A stretch of 64,000 bases of DNA, taken from Streptomyces anulatus (GTDB lineage: Bacteria > Actinomycetota > Actinomycetes > Streptomycetales > Streptomycetaceae). This document shows positions 52,571 through 60,807 of this stretch, piece after piece. Positions within the stretch are counted from its first letter, which is position 1. Every line of letters begins with the position of its first letter. The notes under the pieces were generated by a model. It did no database searches. It was not told where the DNA came from and saw only the letters and a list, made by a program, of their open reading frames with translations. The stretch covers positions 1-64,000 of the forward strand of contig NZ_JOEZ01000003.1 of the NCBI RefSeq assembly GCF_000721175.1, in the 5' to 3' direction. The translations under genes and the position numbers were made by a program.

Positions 52571-55507
52571 GTGGCTGAGACGCACGGGGGGGGACCGACA
52601 AAACGCGCGGAGAGGGTGCCGTTCGTCAGCAGGTCCACGGAGCTCGGCCGGCTCGACGCGGCCCTGAGACACATGGGAGCCGGAGGGCCTGCGGTCGTGG
52701 ACATCACCGGTGAGGCGGGCATCGGCAAGAGCCGGCTGCTGGCGGAGTTCGGTACGCTCGCCCGCCGCCGCGGGGCGGCCGTACTGCGCGGCCGGGCCAC
52801 CGAGTACGAACGGCACAGCCCGTTCCAGCCGTTCGCCGACGCGCTCGCCGACCTCGACCAGCGGGTGCTCAGAGTGTTCCCGTCGCTGCGGGAGCTCCCT
52901 CCGGTGCTGCGGGGGAGGGCCGAGCCCTCGGGCGAGCCGTGGAGCAGGGACCGTTTCGGCCTCTACCGGGCCACCGCGGACGCACTGCGCCGCATCCGGG
53001 GCGCGCGGCTCGTCGTGGTCCTCGACGACCTGCACTGGGCGGACCCGGCGTCCCTGGAACTCGTCGACCACCTCGTGCGGCACCCCGTGAAGACCCCTTT
53101 CCTGCTCGTCGTGTCGCGCCGCGACCGCCAGGCCCCGGCGGCGCTCACCACGGCGCTGGCGCGCGGGGCCGACACCGGCGCGGTGCTGCGGATCTCCCTC
53201 GGCCCGCTCGACGAACGCGACTGCGTCGAGGAACTGGCCCGCGACCTGCCGCAGCAGCGAGCGGCCGAGATGTACGCCGCGAGCGAGGGTAACCCGCTGT
53301 ACTTCCTGGCGCTCCTGACGGCCCATCGCACCGCCCGGCTGCCCGGGCCCCCGGTCCGGGACGGTGGTCCGCCCGCGGGCCTGGAAGCACTGCTGCTCGA
53401 CGAACTCGCCCCTCTGGACCCACTGGAGCGCGGCACCGTGGAAGCCGCCGCCGTACTCGGCGACCACGCCACGGCCGACCTCATCGCCGCTCTCACCGGC
53501 TCACCCGTCCCCGACGTCGTCGAGGCCCTGCGCGGGGTGATGCGCCGCGATCTGATCCGCACGGACCAGGCCGGACGCCGTCTGGCACTGCGCCACCCGC
53601 TGATCCGGGCGCTGGTCCACGACAGCACCGACCCCTGGCGGCGGCAGGAGCTCCACCGCAGGGCGGCGGCCGAACTGGCCGAGGCCGGCGCACCCCTCGC
53701 CGAGCGGGCGCACCACATCGAGCGTTCACTGACCGGCTGGGACCCGGAGGCCGCCGCGATCCTGACCAGCGCCGCCGAACAGACCGCCGTGACGGCCCCG
53801 GCCGCCTCGGCCCACTGGCTCGGTGTCGTTCTCGCGATCCTGCCCAACACCCCCGGACACCGCGACAAACGCCGTGAGTTGATACTGATGCGCGCCGGGG
53901 CGCTCGGCACGACCGGGGCGCTGTGGGAGAGCAGAGACCTCTTCCACCAAATGATCGACATGCCCGCCGGCAACGAGGGCGGCGAGGACGCGCTCCGTAC
54001 CTCCGCCGTCGTGCAGTGTGCCGTCATGGAGCGTCAGCTCGGGCGCTACGCCGAGGCCGACGCGCTGCTGCGCCGCGAACTAGACCGGCGGCCCGGGCCG
54101 TCACCGGCCCAGCGGATCGGTCTCGTCATCGAATGGTGCTGCCGCGCGCAGTTCGTCGCCCGCTTCCCGGACGTACGGGAAGAACTGGCCGGGGCGCTGC
54201 GCGGTGCCCGCGATCTGGGCGACGGACTCGGCGAGATGGGCGCCCTGACGCTGGCCGCCATGAGCGAGGCGTACGAGGGTGACACGGCCGAGGCCCGTCG
54301 GCTCGCCCGGACCGCGGCGGGGCTGGCGGACGCGCTCACCGACGGCGACCTCGCCGGGCTGTGCGAACCCCTGGTCAGGCTGGGCTGGGCCGAGGTGATG
54401 CTCGACCGGTACGCCGATGCGGAACGGCACACCGACCGGGGCGTGGGCATCGCCAGGCGGACCGGCCGACTCTACATGCTGTCGCAGCTCCTGCTGTGCA
54501 AGGCGTACGCCCACTTCCTGACCTGCCGGGTCACCACGGCGCTGGAGCTGGCCGACGAGGCCGCGACCATCGCCCGCGCCCTGGGCAGCGGCGAACTACT
54601 CGGCTTCACCCTCGCGATCCGGACCCTGCTCCTCATGCAGGCCCACCCGCCGGGCGACCCGGACGTCCTGGCCGCAGCGGAGGAGGCGGCGGCAGCGGCG
54701 GAGGGCACCGGCGAGAGCTGGTGGTCCACGCTGGCACGGTCCCTGCTCGCCTTCGCCGCGATGGGCGCCGGTGACCCGCACCGCGCACGGGACGTCCTGC
54801 TGGACGCGGGCGGCGGCAGGGACCTGCCCCGATTGCAGCCCTCGCTGCTGCCCGAGTTCCTGGAACTGCTCGTCGCCGCCGCCTTGGCCGTGGGCGAGAC
54901 GGAGGAGGCCGAGAACGCGGCCGAGCGCGCCCTGAAGGAGGCCGAACGGATCGACCTGCCGACCCGCCGGGCAGCGGCGCTGCGCGCTTTGGGCCGGGTC
55001 GAGGCGCATCGGGGGGACCGGGCCGCGGCGGCACGGGCGTTCGCCGAAGCCGCCCGGGAGAGCGCGCTGTGCGGGGCGACGCTCCGGGAGGCGCAGAGCC
55101 TGCTGCTCGGCGCCGTGTTCATCAAGGCCGCTGGTGACGGCGCCGGCGCGGCAGCCATGTGGCGCCGTGCCCGTCGGCAGGCCGCCGAGGGCGGGGCCAC
55201 GCTGCTGGTCGCCCTGGCCGACCAGCAGCGCCCGGAGGTGCTGGGTGACACGGACGGGGCGGCGGAGCCGTCCGGGCCGGCCGCCGCGCTTGCCCAACTG
55301 ACCTCGCGGGAACGGGAGGTAGCGGAACTGGTCGCCGAGGGTCTCACCAACCAGGCCGTGGCCTCCCGGCTATGCCTCAGTCCGCGCACGGTCGAGAGCC
55401 ACATCGCCCGCGTCTACCGCAAGACGGGCGTCCCGTCCCGCGCCGCCCTGGCCACCCTGGTGGCACGCCACACGGTCACGGCACCGGGTACGCCGCCGCC
55501 CTCCTGA
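52571..55507 (+). CDS. LAL-type LuxR-family transcriptional regulator with AAA+ ATPase
   Basis: A 978-aa large ATP-binding regulator of the LuxR family (MalT-like). The N-terminal STAND/AAA ATPase has Walker A ITGEAGIGKSRLL (about residues 45-56) and Walker B ARLVVVLDDLHWADPASLELVDHL. The middle has long helical TPR-like repeats. The C-terminal LuxR helix-turn-helix is LTSREREVAELVAEGLTNQAVASRLCLSPRTVESHIARVYRK. The GTG at 52571 has GAGGGAGA upstream; GTG 52568 is equally possible. It is the likely regulator of the repeat-protein genes that follow in the same direction, but its target and ligand are unknown. Confidence 0.9.
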   Translation: MAETHGGGPTKRAERVPFVSRSTELGRLDAALRHMGAGGPAVVDITGEAGIGKSRLLAEFGTLARRRGAAVLRGRATEYERHSPFQPFADALADLDQRVLRVFPSLRELPPVLRGRAEPSGEPWSRDRFGLYRATADALRRIRGARLVVVLDDLHWADPASLELVDHLVRHPVKTPFLLVVSRRDRQAPAALTTALARGADTGAVLRISLGPLDERDCVEELARDLPQQRAAEMYAASEGNPLYFLALLTAHRTARLPGPPVRDGGPPAGLEALLLDELAPLDPLERGTVEAAAVLGDHATADLIAALTGSPVPDVVEALRGVMRRDLIRTDQAGRRLALRHPLIRALVHDSTDPWRRQELHRRAAAELAEAGAPLAERAHHIERSLTGWDPEAAAILTSAAEQTAVTAPAASAHWLGVVLAILPNTPGHRDKRRELILMRAGALGTTGALWESRDLFHQMIDMPAGNEGGEDALRTSAVVQCAVMERQLGRYAEADALLRRELDRRPGPSPAQRIGLVIEWCCRAQFVARFPDVREELAGALRGARDLGDGLGEMGALTLAAMSEAYEGDTAEARRLARTAAGLADALTDGDLAGLCEPLVRLGWAEVMLDRYADAERHTDRGVGIARRTGRLYMLSQLLLCKAYAHFLTCRVTTALELADEAATIARALGSGELLGFTLAIRTLLLMQAHPPGDPDVLAAAEEAAAAAEGTGESWWSTLARSLLAFAAMGAGDPHRARDVLLDAGGGRDLPRLQPSLLPEFLELLVAAALAVGETEEAENAAERALKEAERIDLPTRRAAALRALGRVEAHRGDRAAAARAFAEAARESALCGATLREAQSLLLGAVFIKAAGDGAGAAAMWRRARRQAAEGGATLLVALADQQRPEVLGDTDGAAEPSGPAAALAQLTSREREVAELVAEGLTNQAVASRLCLSPRTVESHIARVYRKTGVPSRAALATLVARHTVTAPGTPPPS

Positions 55508-55935
55508 CCAGTGCCGTCGGCGGGACGCGGACCGAGTGCCCCTCGAGGCCGCTCCCAGCTGCGCCGATGGCGCGGCGGCCTGCGTTTTGGCGGAACGATC
55601 AGCGAGGTTCCCCGACTCCCGCTCCCGCTCTCACCCCCGCTCTCGTTTCCGTCCCCGTTCCCGGTGTCCGCGGACTTGCCCGGCAGGCCGGTGAAGTTCC
55701 CTTTCCCGCCCGGTGAGGTCCGCGACGCGTACCGCGCCCAGCGCAGGGCGCGCCGCACTCCCCCCACGTGCGCATCGACCGGCGCCCATGTCAGTAGAAC
55801 TACGCAATCGGCCACGGAAACCACCGGAACCTGCCTGCTCATGAGCAACGGCCTGGTTACTTGTTCTACGTTCCGTCAGGTCCGGCGTCCGGCCTGCCGG
55901 GATCCGTTGCCAGTGCGCCTCCAGGAGTCCTCACC
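55508..55935 (+). promoter_or_regulatory. 428-bp gap before the ankyrin-protein gene
   Basis: No conserved gene was seen. It contains a pyrimidine-rich low-complexity run (about 55617-55665: CCCGCTCCCGCTCTCACC-type repeats). An AT-richer stretch (about 55795-55870) where a promoter could lie has GTAGAACTACG near 55792-55805 as a short inverted repeat (GTAG-AA-CTAC). An AGGAG SD precedes the ATG at 55936. Confidence 0.4.
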
Positions 55936-57435
55936 ATGAGCGAAGTCATGAGCGAATCCCTTTTTGCTGCTGTCGCGCCTGACCGTGGCGGTGACCCCGC
56001 CGAGGGCGTCGCACTGGTTCGTTCACTGATCGCCGACGGGGCGGATGTCTCGGCGCACGACGAGCAGGGCGCCACCCCGCTGCACCGGGCGGTTAAGGCC
56101 CCGTACAGCGCCGACGACCCGCTGCCGTCCCTTGAGGTGATACGGGCGCTGCTGGAGTGCGGCGCGGATGTGCACGCCGTCGACAACAACGGTGACACCT
56201 CCGCCGTGTGGGCCGTGGCCTTGAACGACTCCGATCCGGCGGCCTGGGCGGAGCGTTCGGTGGAGGTGCTGGCCCTGCTCGTCGACCACGGTGCGCGGCT
56301 GGACGGCAAGAGCCGTTTCACCACAAGGGGCTCCCTCGCCCACCACAGCACCGTGGCCGTGTCGCTCTACGCCTTCCTGCTCGACCACGGCGCGCCGATC
56401 GCCGCGACCGACGAGCACGGCGACACACCGCTGCACACCACCGTCCGCTCGGCGCGACCGGGACTGGTGAAGTTGCTGCTGGAGCGCGGCGCCGACGCCG
56501 CCGCGGTCAACGGCCTCGGCAAGACCCCGCTGGGGATCGCCCTGCGCCTGCCGGAGTACAGCGAGATGCAGCGGCAGGCGCGCGCGGAGATCGTGACCAT
56601 GCTCCAGGCGGCGGGTGCCCCGGCGCATATGCCGTATTCCTTCGTGGAAGGCGGGCCGTTGCCCATCGATATGGACGCGGTCCGTGAGGTCGCGGGAGCG
56701 ATGCGGGCCGAGCAGGCGGCGGTGTGTGGGACCGCCGGGATTCCCGACGACAGCGGCTGGCTCACCAGGCTCGTGGGGCCGGACTACGACAGCTACCAGG
56801 ATCTCGTGATCGGGGTGCGTGACAACTGCGATCCCGACGATCTGTCGCATGTCCCCGAGCTGTGCGCCAGGGCGCTCGGCGACACCGGTACGACGAAGAC
56901 ACTGACCGGCGATCAACGGGTGGACGTGCCGTTCTTCCACCACGGCGACCTGGTGGTCAAGGGCGGCTTGGACGTGATGGCCCCCTTCGTGGTCACCGGC
57001 TCGCTGGCGGTCGACGGTGTGCTGGCCGACTGCGGCCCCGAGTCGGTGGTGACGATCGGCGGTGGCGTGACGGCCCGCGGGGTGTTCACCGACGGCGAGA
57101 TGTGCGTCGGGGGCGACATCGAGGCCGAGGTCGTCCACGGGTACTACAACGACAACACGCTCCAGGCGGGCACGATCCGCGCCCGCCTGGTTGTCGAGGA
57201 CGGGCACGAGACGATCGCGAGCGTGCGAGCCGACCTCCACTTCGACCTGGACGAGTACCAGCAGGGGTACGGCGACGGCGTACAGGTGCAGTTGCGCGAG
57301 CTGCTGGTCGACGAGGTGTTCGCCGTCGACGAAGACGAGGATGACGAGGAGATGTTCGACCATTGCCTGCTCTCCGCCCGGCTGCGCGAGGGCCTGCCCG
57401 TCTTCCGAACGGAACCGCAGGCCGAGACCCGCTGA
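55936..57435 (+). CDS. Ankyrin-repeat protein with C-terminal beta-solenoid-like module
   Basis: The 499-aa soluble protein has no signal peptide. Residues about 18-228 hold five ankyrin-type units (DVSAHDEQGATPLHRAV, DVHAVDNNGDTSAVWAV, PIAATDEHGDTPLHTTVRS, DAAAVNGLGKTPLGIAL and others). A linker follows (about 230-325). Residues about 330-430 form a run of short V/G-rich strands (GDLVVKGGLDVMAPFVVTGSLAVDGVLADCG, SVVTIGGGVTARGVFTDGEMCVGGDIEAEV) like a right-handed beta-helix or bactofilin. An acidic stretch EDEDDEEMF precedes the C-terminus. The next gene has the same kind of module at its N-terminus, so the pair probably acts together. AGGAG lies upstream of ATG 55936. Function unknown. Confidence 0.82.
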   Translation: MSEVMSESLFAAVAPDRGGDPAEGVALVRSLIADGADVSAHDEQGATPLHRAVKAPYSADDPLPSLEVIRALLECGADVHAVDNNGDTSAVWAVALNDSDPAAWAERSVEVLALLVDHGARLDGKSRFTTRGSLAHHSTVAVSLYAFLLDHGAPIAATDEHGDTPLHTTVRSARPGLVKLLLERGADAAAVNGLGKTPLGIALRLPEYSEMQRQARAEIVTMLQAAGAPAHMPYSFVEGGPLPIDMDAVREVAGAMRAEQAAVCGTAGIPDDSGWLTRLVGPDYDSYQDLVIGVRDNCDPDDLSHVPELCARALGDTGTTKTLTGDQRVDVPFFHHGDLVVKGGLDVMAPFVVTGSLAVDGVLADCGPESVVTIGGGVTARGVFTDGEMCVGGDIEAEVVHGYYNDNTLQAGTIRARLVVEDGHETIASVRADLHFDLDEYQQGYGDGVQVQLRELLVDEVFAVDEDEDDEEMFDHCLLSARLREGLPVFRTEPQAETR

Positions 57436-57556
57436 GTGGGCGTCACCTCCGGCCTGACGGCCCGGCCCGCCCCAGCCGGCCGCGGCAGCACGACCGTGCC
57501 GCGCTTTCCCCACCAGGCCCCCCTTACCGGCACTTCACCCCACGGAGCAACCAAAG

Positions 57557-59923
57557 ATGGCCGATATGGCTCATGAGGAATCCCCGAGAGGCCTTTCCGT
57601 ACCCCCCGTACCCCTCGTCCTCCCTGCGGTGCACTCCCCCTCGGGATACCGCGTCATCAGCGTCGAGGAGGCGGAGGAGCGGTTCCGAGTCTCCGCCGAC
57701 GTGCGGTATCCGTACGCCGACTTCGCCGAGGATCAGGAGATCCGCTTGTACGAGGGCGGACTGCATGTCGCCGGGCACCTGGGGCCGGAGGGGGACGACG
57801 ACTGGGTGCCCTACAACACCATCGTGGACGGCGATCTCACCGTCGACGGCGACCTGGACTGGTGGGACCACAGCGGCGGCAACCTCCTCGTCGTGACCGG
57901 CAGCCTGCGAGCCCGCAACGTGATCCTGGCGGGCTGTCCCAGCGTGGTGGTGCGCGACGACCTCGAGGTGACGGGCGGCATCTGCTGCTCGTACGGTGAC
58001 GACGGCGGCATCCTCACGGTGTGTGGCAGCACCCGCGCCCAAGTCCTCATCAGCACGCTGTACTTCAACCTCGTTGTCGCCGAGCAGCCGCAGGCCCTGC
58101 TCGTCGCTGACCGCTGCCGCAGCAACTGCCCGGTCGACTTCGACGACGACGAACTGCACACCATCCTGCTGCCCGAACTTCTTGACGACCACGGCGAGGC
58201 GAACGCCCACAAGATCGAGGAGGCTCTGCGTGAGGGGCGGCAGGTGCTGCGAGCGGGCGGGCGCCCGAGCCACCTGACCACCCTGGACGAGCTGGACGCC
58301 CTGCTCGATCGGGCCGAGGAGGTCACCGATCTCGATCTCTCAGCAAGGAGGTTGAGGGCCGTCCCGGAGCAGCTGCTCGCGTTCCCCCGGCTGCGTGCCC
58401 TGTCACTCGCGGACAACGGTGACCTCGGCGGCCTCCCCCCGCGCATCGGCGAGCTCACCGCCCTGGAAGAACTGGACGTGTCGGGAACCGGACTGACCGA
58501 ACTGCCGGCATCCATAGGCACCCTGGGGAATCTGCGCGTGCTGGACATCTCCGGCAACGACTTCACCGTCTTCACGGGTCTGCCGGATTCCCTCGGTGAC
58601 CTCGGCCGGCTTGAGGTGCTGCGCGCCTCGCACCTCACCTGCCGACTCCCGGAGTCGCTGGACCGGCTGCACTCACTGCGCGAACTGGACCTGTCCCGCT
58701 TCCGCCAAGGGCGCTACGTCAGCGACACCCCGGTCGGACTTCCCGCGGTCGTCACCCGCCTGACCGGACTGCGCTCCCTGAACCTGTCCGGGACCTGGCT
58801 GGCCTCCGCCCCCGAGGGACTGCTCAGCCTGCACGAGCTGGAGGAACTGAACCTCAACGACTGCCTGTCGGACCGGGTGACGCGTCTGCCCGAGCTGGCC
58901 CGGCTGCCCCGGCTGCGCGTGCTGCGGCTCAGCGGACGCACCTCGGGATCCGACCAGCACCCGCCGGGCCGCCACCTGCTCTCCGGCATCTGGGACATCA
59001 CCACGCTGGAACACCTGGAGATCGACCGCTGGGGCAAGGAGATCTTCAAGGGAAGCAAGGTACGCAAGCCCTTCCGCACACTCCCCGACGACGCGTTCGC
59101 CCGTACCCCGAACCTGCGGCACGTCGACCTGTCGTTCAACGAACTCACCACCCTCCCCGAGCCGTTCTTCGCCCTGCGCCACCTGGACTTCGTGGGTCTG
59201 CGGTACTCCCAGCTCGACCAGCTCACACTGGAGCGGCTGCGCGGCACGTTCCCACACGTCCGTATCGACCTGCGTGACACCGGCACCCGCGACGTCGTCC
59301 ACGACCCGAACTGGCAAGCCGTGCACGCCCTGGTGAGGAACGGCGGCGCCCGACTCCACGCACAGGATCACCATGAGGCCGCGACCGCTTTCGAGGAAGC
59401 TATCGCCCTCTGCGCCCCCGGCGCCCGCTACTCCGCCTACGACCAGCTCTACGCCCACTACGGCCTGGTCGACGCCCTCGGCCACCTCGCCGACGGCGCA
59501 CCAGACCCCGACCGCCCCGCCCTGAACAGTAAGCTCATCCGTTACGCCGAGCAGACACTCGCCCTGGTGCCCGACACGATCTGGCACTTCACCGACGAGG
59601 GCGCCTTCCAGGAGGAGGTCAAACGCCGCACCGGCAACGCCCTCGCCTGGCATCTGCTGCACAGCGGCGAACCGGAACGCGCCCTGGCCGCCGTCGAGCA
59701 GGCGCTGACCGTCGCAGGCAGCCCGGACTACGACTTCGTCCGCGACACCCAGGTCCGTGTCCTGCTCGCCCTCGGCCGCACCGACGACGCCTACCGGGTC
59801 GCCGACCAGGCCCTCACCCGCGATCCGTCCTTCGGCGATTTCACCGACATGGCCGCCTCCCACGAGTTCCAGCGGTGGCGCCGGGCCCAGCGCGGCCACC
59901 GGTCCCTCGGCGGCGGCCGATGA
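57557..59923 (+). CDS. Leucine-rich-repeat protein with N-terminal beta-solenoid-like module and C-terminal TPR-like helices
   Basis: The 788-aa soluble protein has no signal peptide. Residues about 60-185 are a solenoid-like module (IVDGDLTVDGDLDWWDHSGG, NLLVVTGSLRARNVILAGCPSVVVRDDLEVTGGI, GGILTVCGSTRAQVLIS) matching the C-terminal module of the ankyrin protein. Residues about 255-575 are leucine-rich repeats (LRALSLADNGDLGGLPPRIGEL, LEELDVSGTGLTELPASIGTL, LRVLDISGN, LRHVDLSFNELTTLPEPFFAL). Residues about 585-780 are helical, TPR-like (AHYGLVDALGHLADG, GNALAWHLLHSGEPERALAAVEQAL). Start ATG 57557 (weak GGAG); the second ATG at 57566 is possible. It ends in ATGA with a truncated downstream ORF. 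Function unknown. Confidence 0.82.
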   Translation: MADMAHEESPRGLSVPPVPLVLPAVHSPSGYRVISVEEAEERFRVSADVRYPYADFAEDQEIRLYEGGLHVAGHLGPEGDDDWVPYNTIVDGDLTVDGDLDWWDHSGGNLLVVTGSLRARNVILAGCPSVVVRDDLEVTGGICCSYGDDGGILTVCGSTRAQVLISTLYFNLVVAEQPQALLVADRCRSNCPVDFDDDELHTILLPELLDDHGEANAHKIEEALREGRQVLRAGGRPSHLTTLDELDALLDRAEEVTDLDLSARRLRAVPEQLLAFPRLRALSLADNGDLGGLPPRIGELTALEELDVSGTGLTELPASIGTLGNLRVLDISGNDFTVFTGLPDSLGDLGRLEVLRASHLTCRLPESLDRLHSLRELDLSRFRQGRYVSDTPVGLPAVVTRLTGLRSLNLSGTWLASAPEGLLSLHELEELNLNDCLSDRVTRLPELARLPRLRVLRLSGRTSGSDQHPPGRHLLSGIWDITTLEHLEIDRWGKEIFKGSKVRKPFRTLPDDAFARTPNLRHVDLSFNELTTLPEPFFALRHLDFVGLRYSQLDQLTLERLRGTFPHVRIDLRDTGTRDVVHDPNWQAVHALVRNGGARLHAQDHHEAATAFEEAIALCAPGARYSAYDQLYAHYGLVDALGHLADGAPDPDRPALNSKLIRYAEQTLALVPDTIWHFTDEGAFQEEVKRRTGNALAWHLLHSGEPERALAAVEQALTVAGSPDYDFVRDTQVRVLLALGRTDDAYRVADQALTRDPSFGDFTDMAASHEFQRWRRAQRGHRSLGGGR

Positions 59924-60118
59924 ACCCCGAACCCGCCACGCCGCCGGCCGCCCGGCCCCTGGCCGACCTCGACAAGGTGCCCATGCCGGATCACCCGGAT
60001 TCCGGAGATCGCGGGCGAAACGGCCCACTTCCTTGCCTGGGTTCCCGACCGGGCGGCTGACATCCTGCCCGCGCTGCGCCGCCAGAACCTGCTGAACAAC
60101 GGACAGAGGGCGAGTCCG
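59920..60118 (+). pseudogene. Truncated, frameshifted ORF coupled to the LRR gene
   Basis: The ATG at 59920 overlaps the LRR stop (ATGA). The first reading gives MNPEPATPPAARPLADLDKVPMP and then drifts out of frame. A neighbouring frame gives ITRIPEIAGETAHFLAWVPDRAADILPALRRQNLLNNG, a plausible small-protein body. One frameshift at about 59987-59991 would join them. The recQ remnant begins right after (60129), so the 3' end was probably cut by the rearrangement. The family was not recognised. Confidence 0.55.
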
Positions 60119-60128
60119 AGTGCGGAGA

Positions 60129-60722
60129 ATTCAGGCCTTCGAAGCTCACCAGCAGGACGTCGGGACCTCGCCCGCCGCCACCTCGGCCTGGACGCTCTCC
60201 CACTCCTCCGTGTTCGACGAATTGATCGTACGGGCGCTGATCCCGGCCCGTGCCGCCGCCACCTGGTTGCGCATCAGCGCAAGCAGCGGCGAGACGATCA
60301 CGTCGGGCCGCTGCCCTGCGCGCGGAGCAGCGCGGTCGCCGCGCCCTAGTGCTGCGTCAGCCAAGGTTCGCCCCGTCGCGACGCCCGGCACGCACTCTCG
60401 CCACACCGGCCGAAAGCCCGAGTACGTCCAGTACAAGGACTTCCGGCCGGCCCGCCGAGAGCACGCACCTGACGCCGCTCCTCACCGGGCAAACCTTGGC
60501 TGACACGGCACTAGACGGCGGACTTGCCCCAGCCGGTGCGCTTCACGACCAGAGCTCTGCGTTTGTCGGCGACGAGCGCCTCGATGGCCACCCACTGGTC
60601 CTCGCGCAGCACGGCCTTACCTGTGGCATCGCCCACCACGCGGGCGAGGACGGAATCGGCCGAAGCCCTGAGTGCTGACGATCTGCGTTGGTCATACCCC
60701 CATGCAACCCGATGGCTACGAC
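60129..60722 (-). pseudogene. N-terminal remnant of the native RecQ gene, split by a MITE
   Basis: On the minus strand the start region (GCCATCGGGTTGCATGGGGG, then ATGACCAACGC at about 60700) is followed in mixed frames by ALRASADSVLARVVGDATGKAVLREDQWVAIEALVADKRRALVVKRTGWGKSAV. The 169-bp element comes next. Beyond it the gene resumes with ATALLRAQGSGPT, VIVSPLLALMRNQV, AARAGISARTINSSNTEEWESVQAEVAAGEV and DVLLVSFEGLN. At least three frame breaks occur. It ends at a position equal to residue 132 of the intact RecQ, after which unrelated DNA begins. Confidence 0.85.
60346..60514 (-). mobile_element. MITE-like element, copy B (inserted in the recQ remnant)
   Basis: 169 bp between CTAG and CTAG, the reverse complement of copy A at 49012-49180 with few differences. 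The terminal inverted repeats are of the CTAGTGC...GTCAGCCAAGGTT...GCCC type. It splits the recQ remnant just after the Walker A codons. The TAG inside its CTAG end stops the recQ reading on the minus strand. No transposase gene. Confidence 0.85.
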
Positions 60723-60746
60723 AACCCGCGAACGACGGGGCGAGCA

Positions 60747-60770
60747 CCTGTGGATAACGTTATCCACAGG
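60747..60770. promoter_or_regulatory. 24-bp palindrome with two head-to-head DnaA-box 9-mers
   Basis: TGTGGATAA (60750-60758 region) and TTATCCACA (about 60760-60768) face each other across the centre, with CC and GG completing a perfect 24-bp palindrome. TTATCCACA is the classical high-affinity DnaA box; Streptomyces oriC boxes are mostly TTGTCCACA. It lies 37 bp upstream of the DUF4192 start. It could bind DnaA as a dimer or be the operator of another factor; an mRNA hairpin is also possible. Confidence 0.6.
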
Positions 60771-60807
60771 GGTCGCGGGATCTGGTGGGCTGCGGGACCG
60801 TCAAGCC

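Larger units (their letters stand above)
48890..60129. mobile_element. Accessory island of about 11.2 kb inserted into the native recQ
   Basis: The native minus-strand recQ is interrupted. Its residue-375-onward part ends at about 48890, and its residue 1-132 part begins again at about 60129. The DNA between replaces residues about 133-374. It contains a complete opposite-strand recQ, pseudogenes, a LAL regulator and two large repeat proteins. No integrase, transposase or tRNA attachment site is visible. Both edges have a 169-bp MITE-like copy close by (one inside at 49012, one outside at 60346) in opposite orientation. The boundaries come from where homology stops, so they are accurate to about 20 bp. 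Confidence 0.7.

Noticed and set aside
48890..60129. Prophage or ICE
   Set aside because: No integrase, replication, packaging or conjugation genes and no tRNA attachment site were seen; only gene replacement and MITE-like elements are supported.
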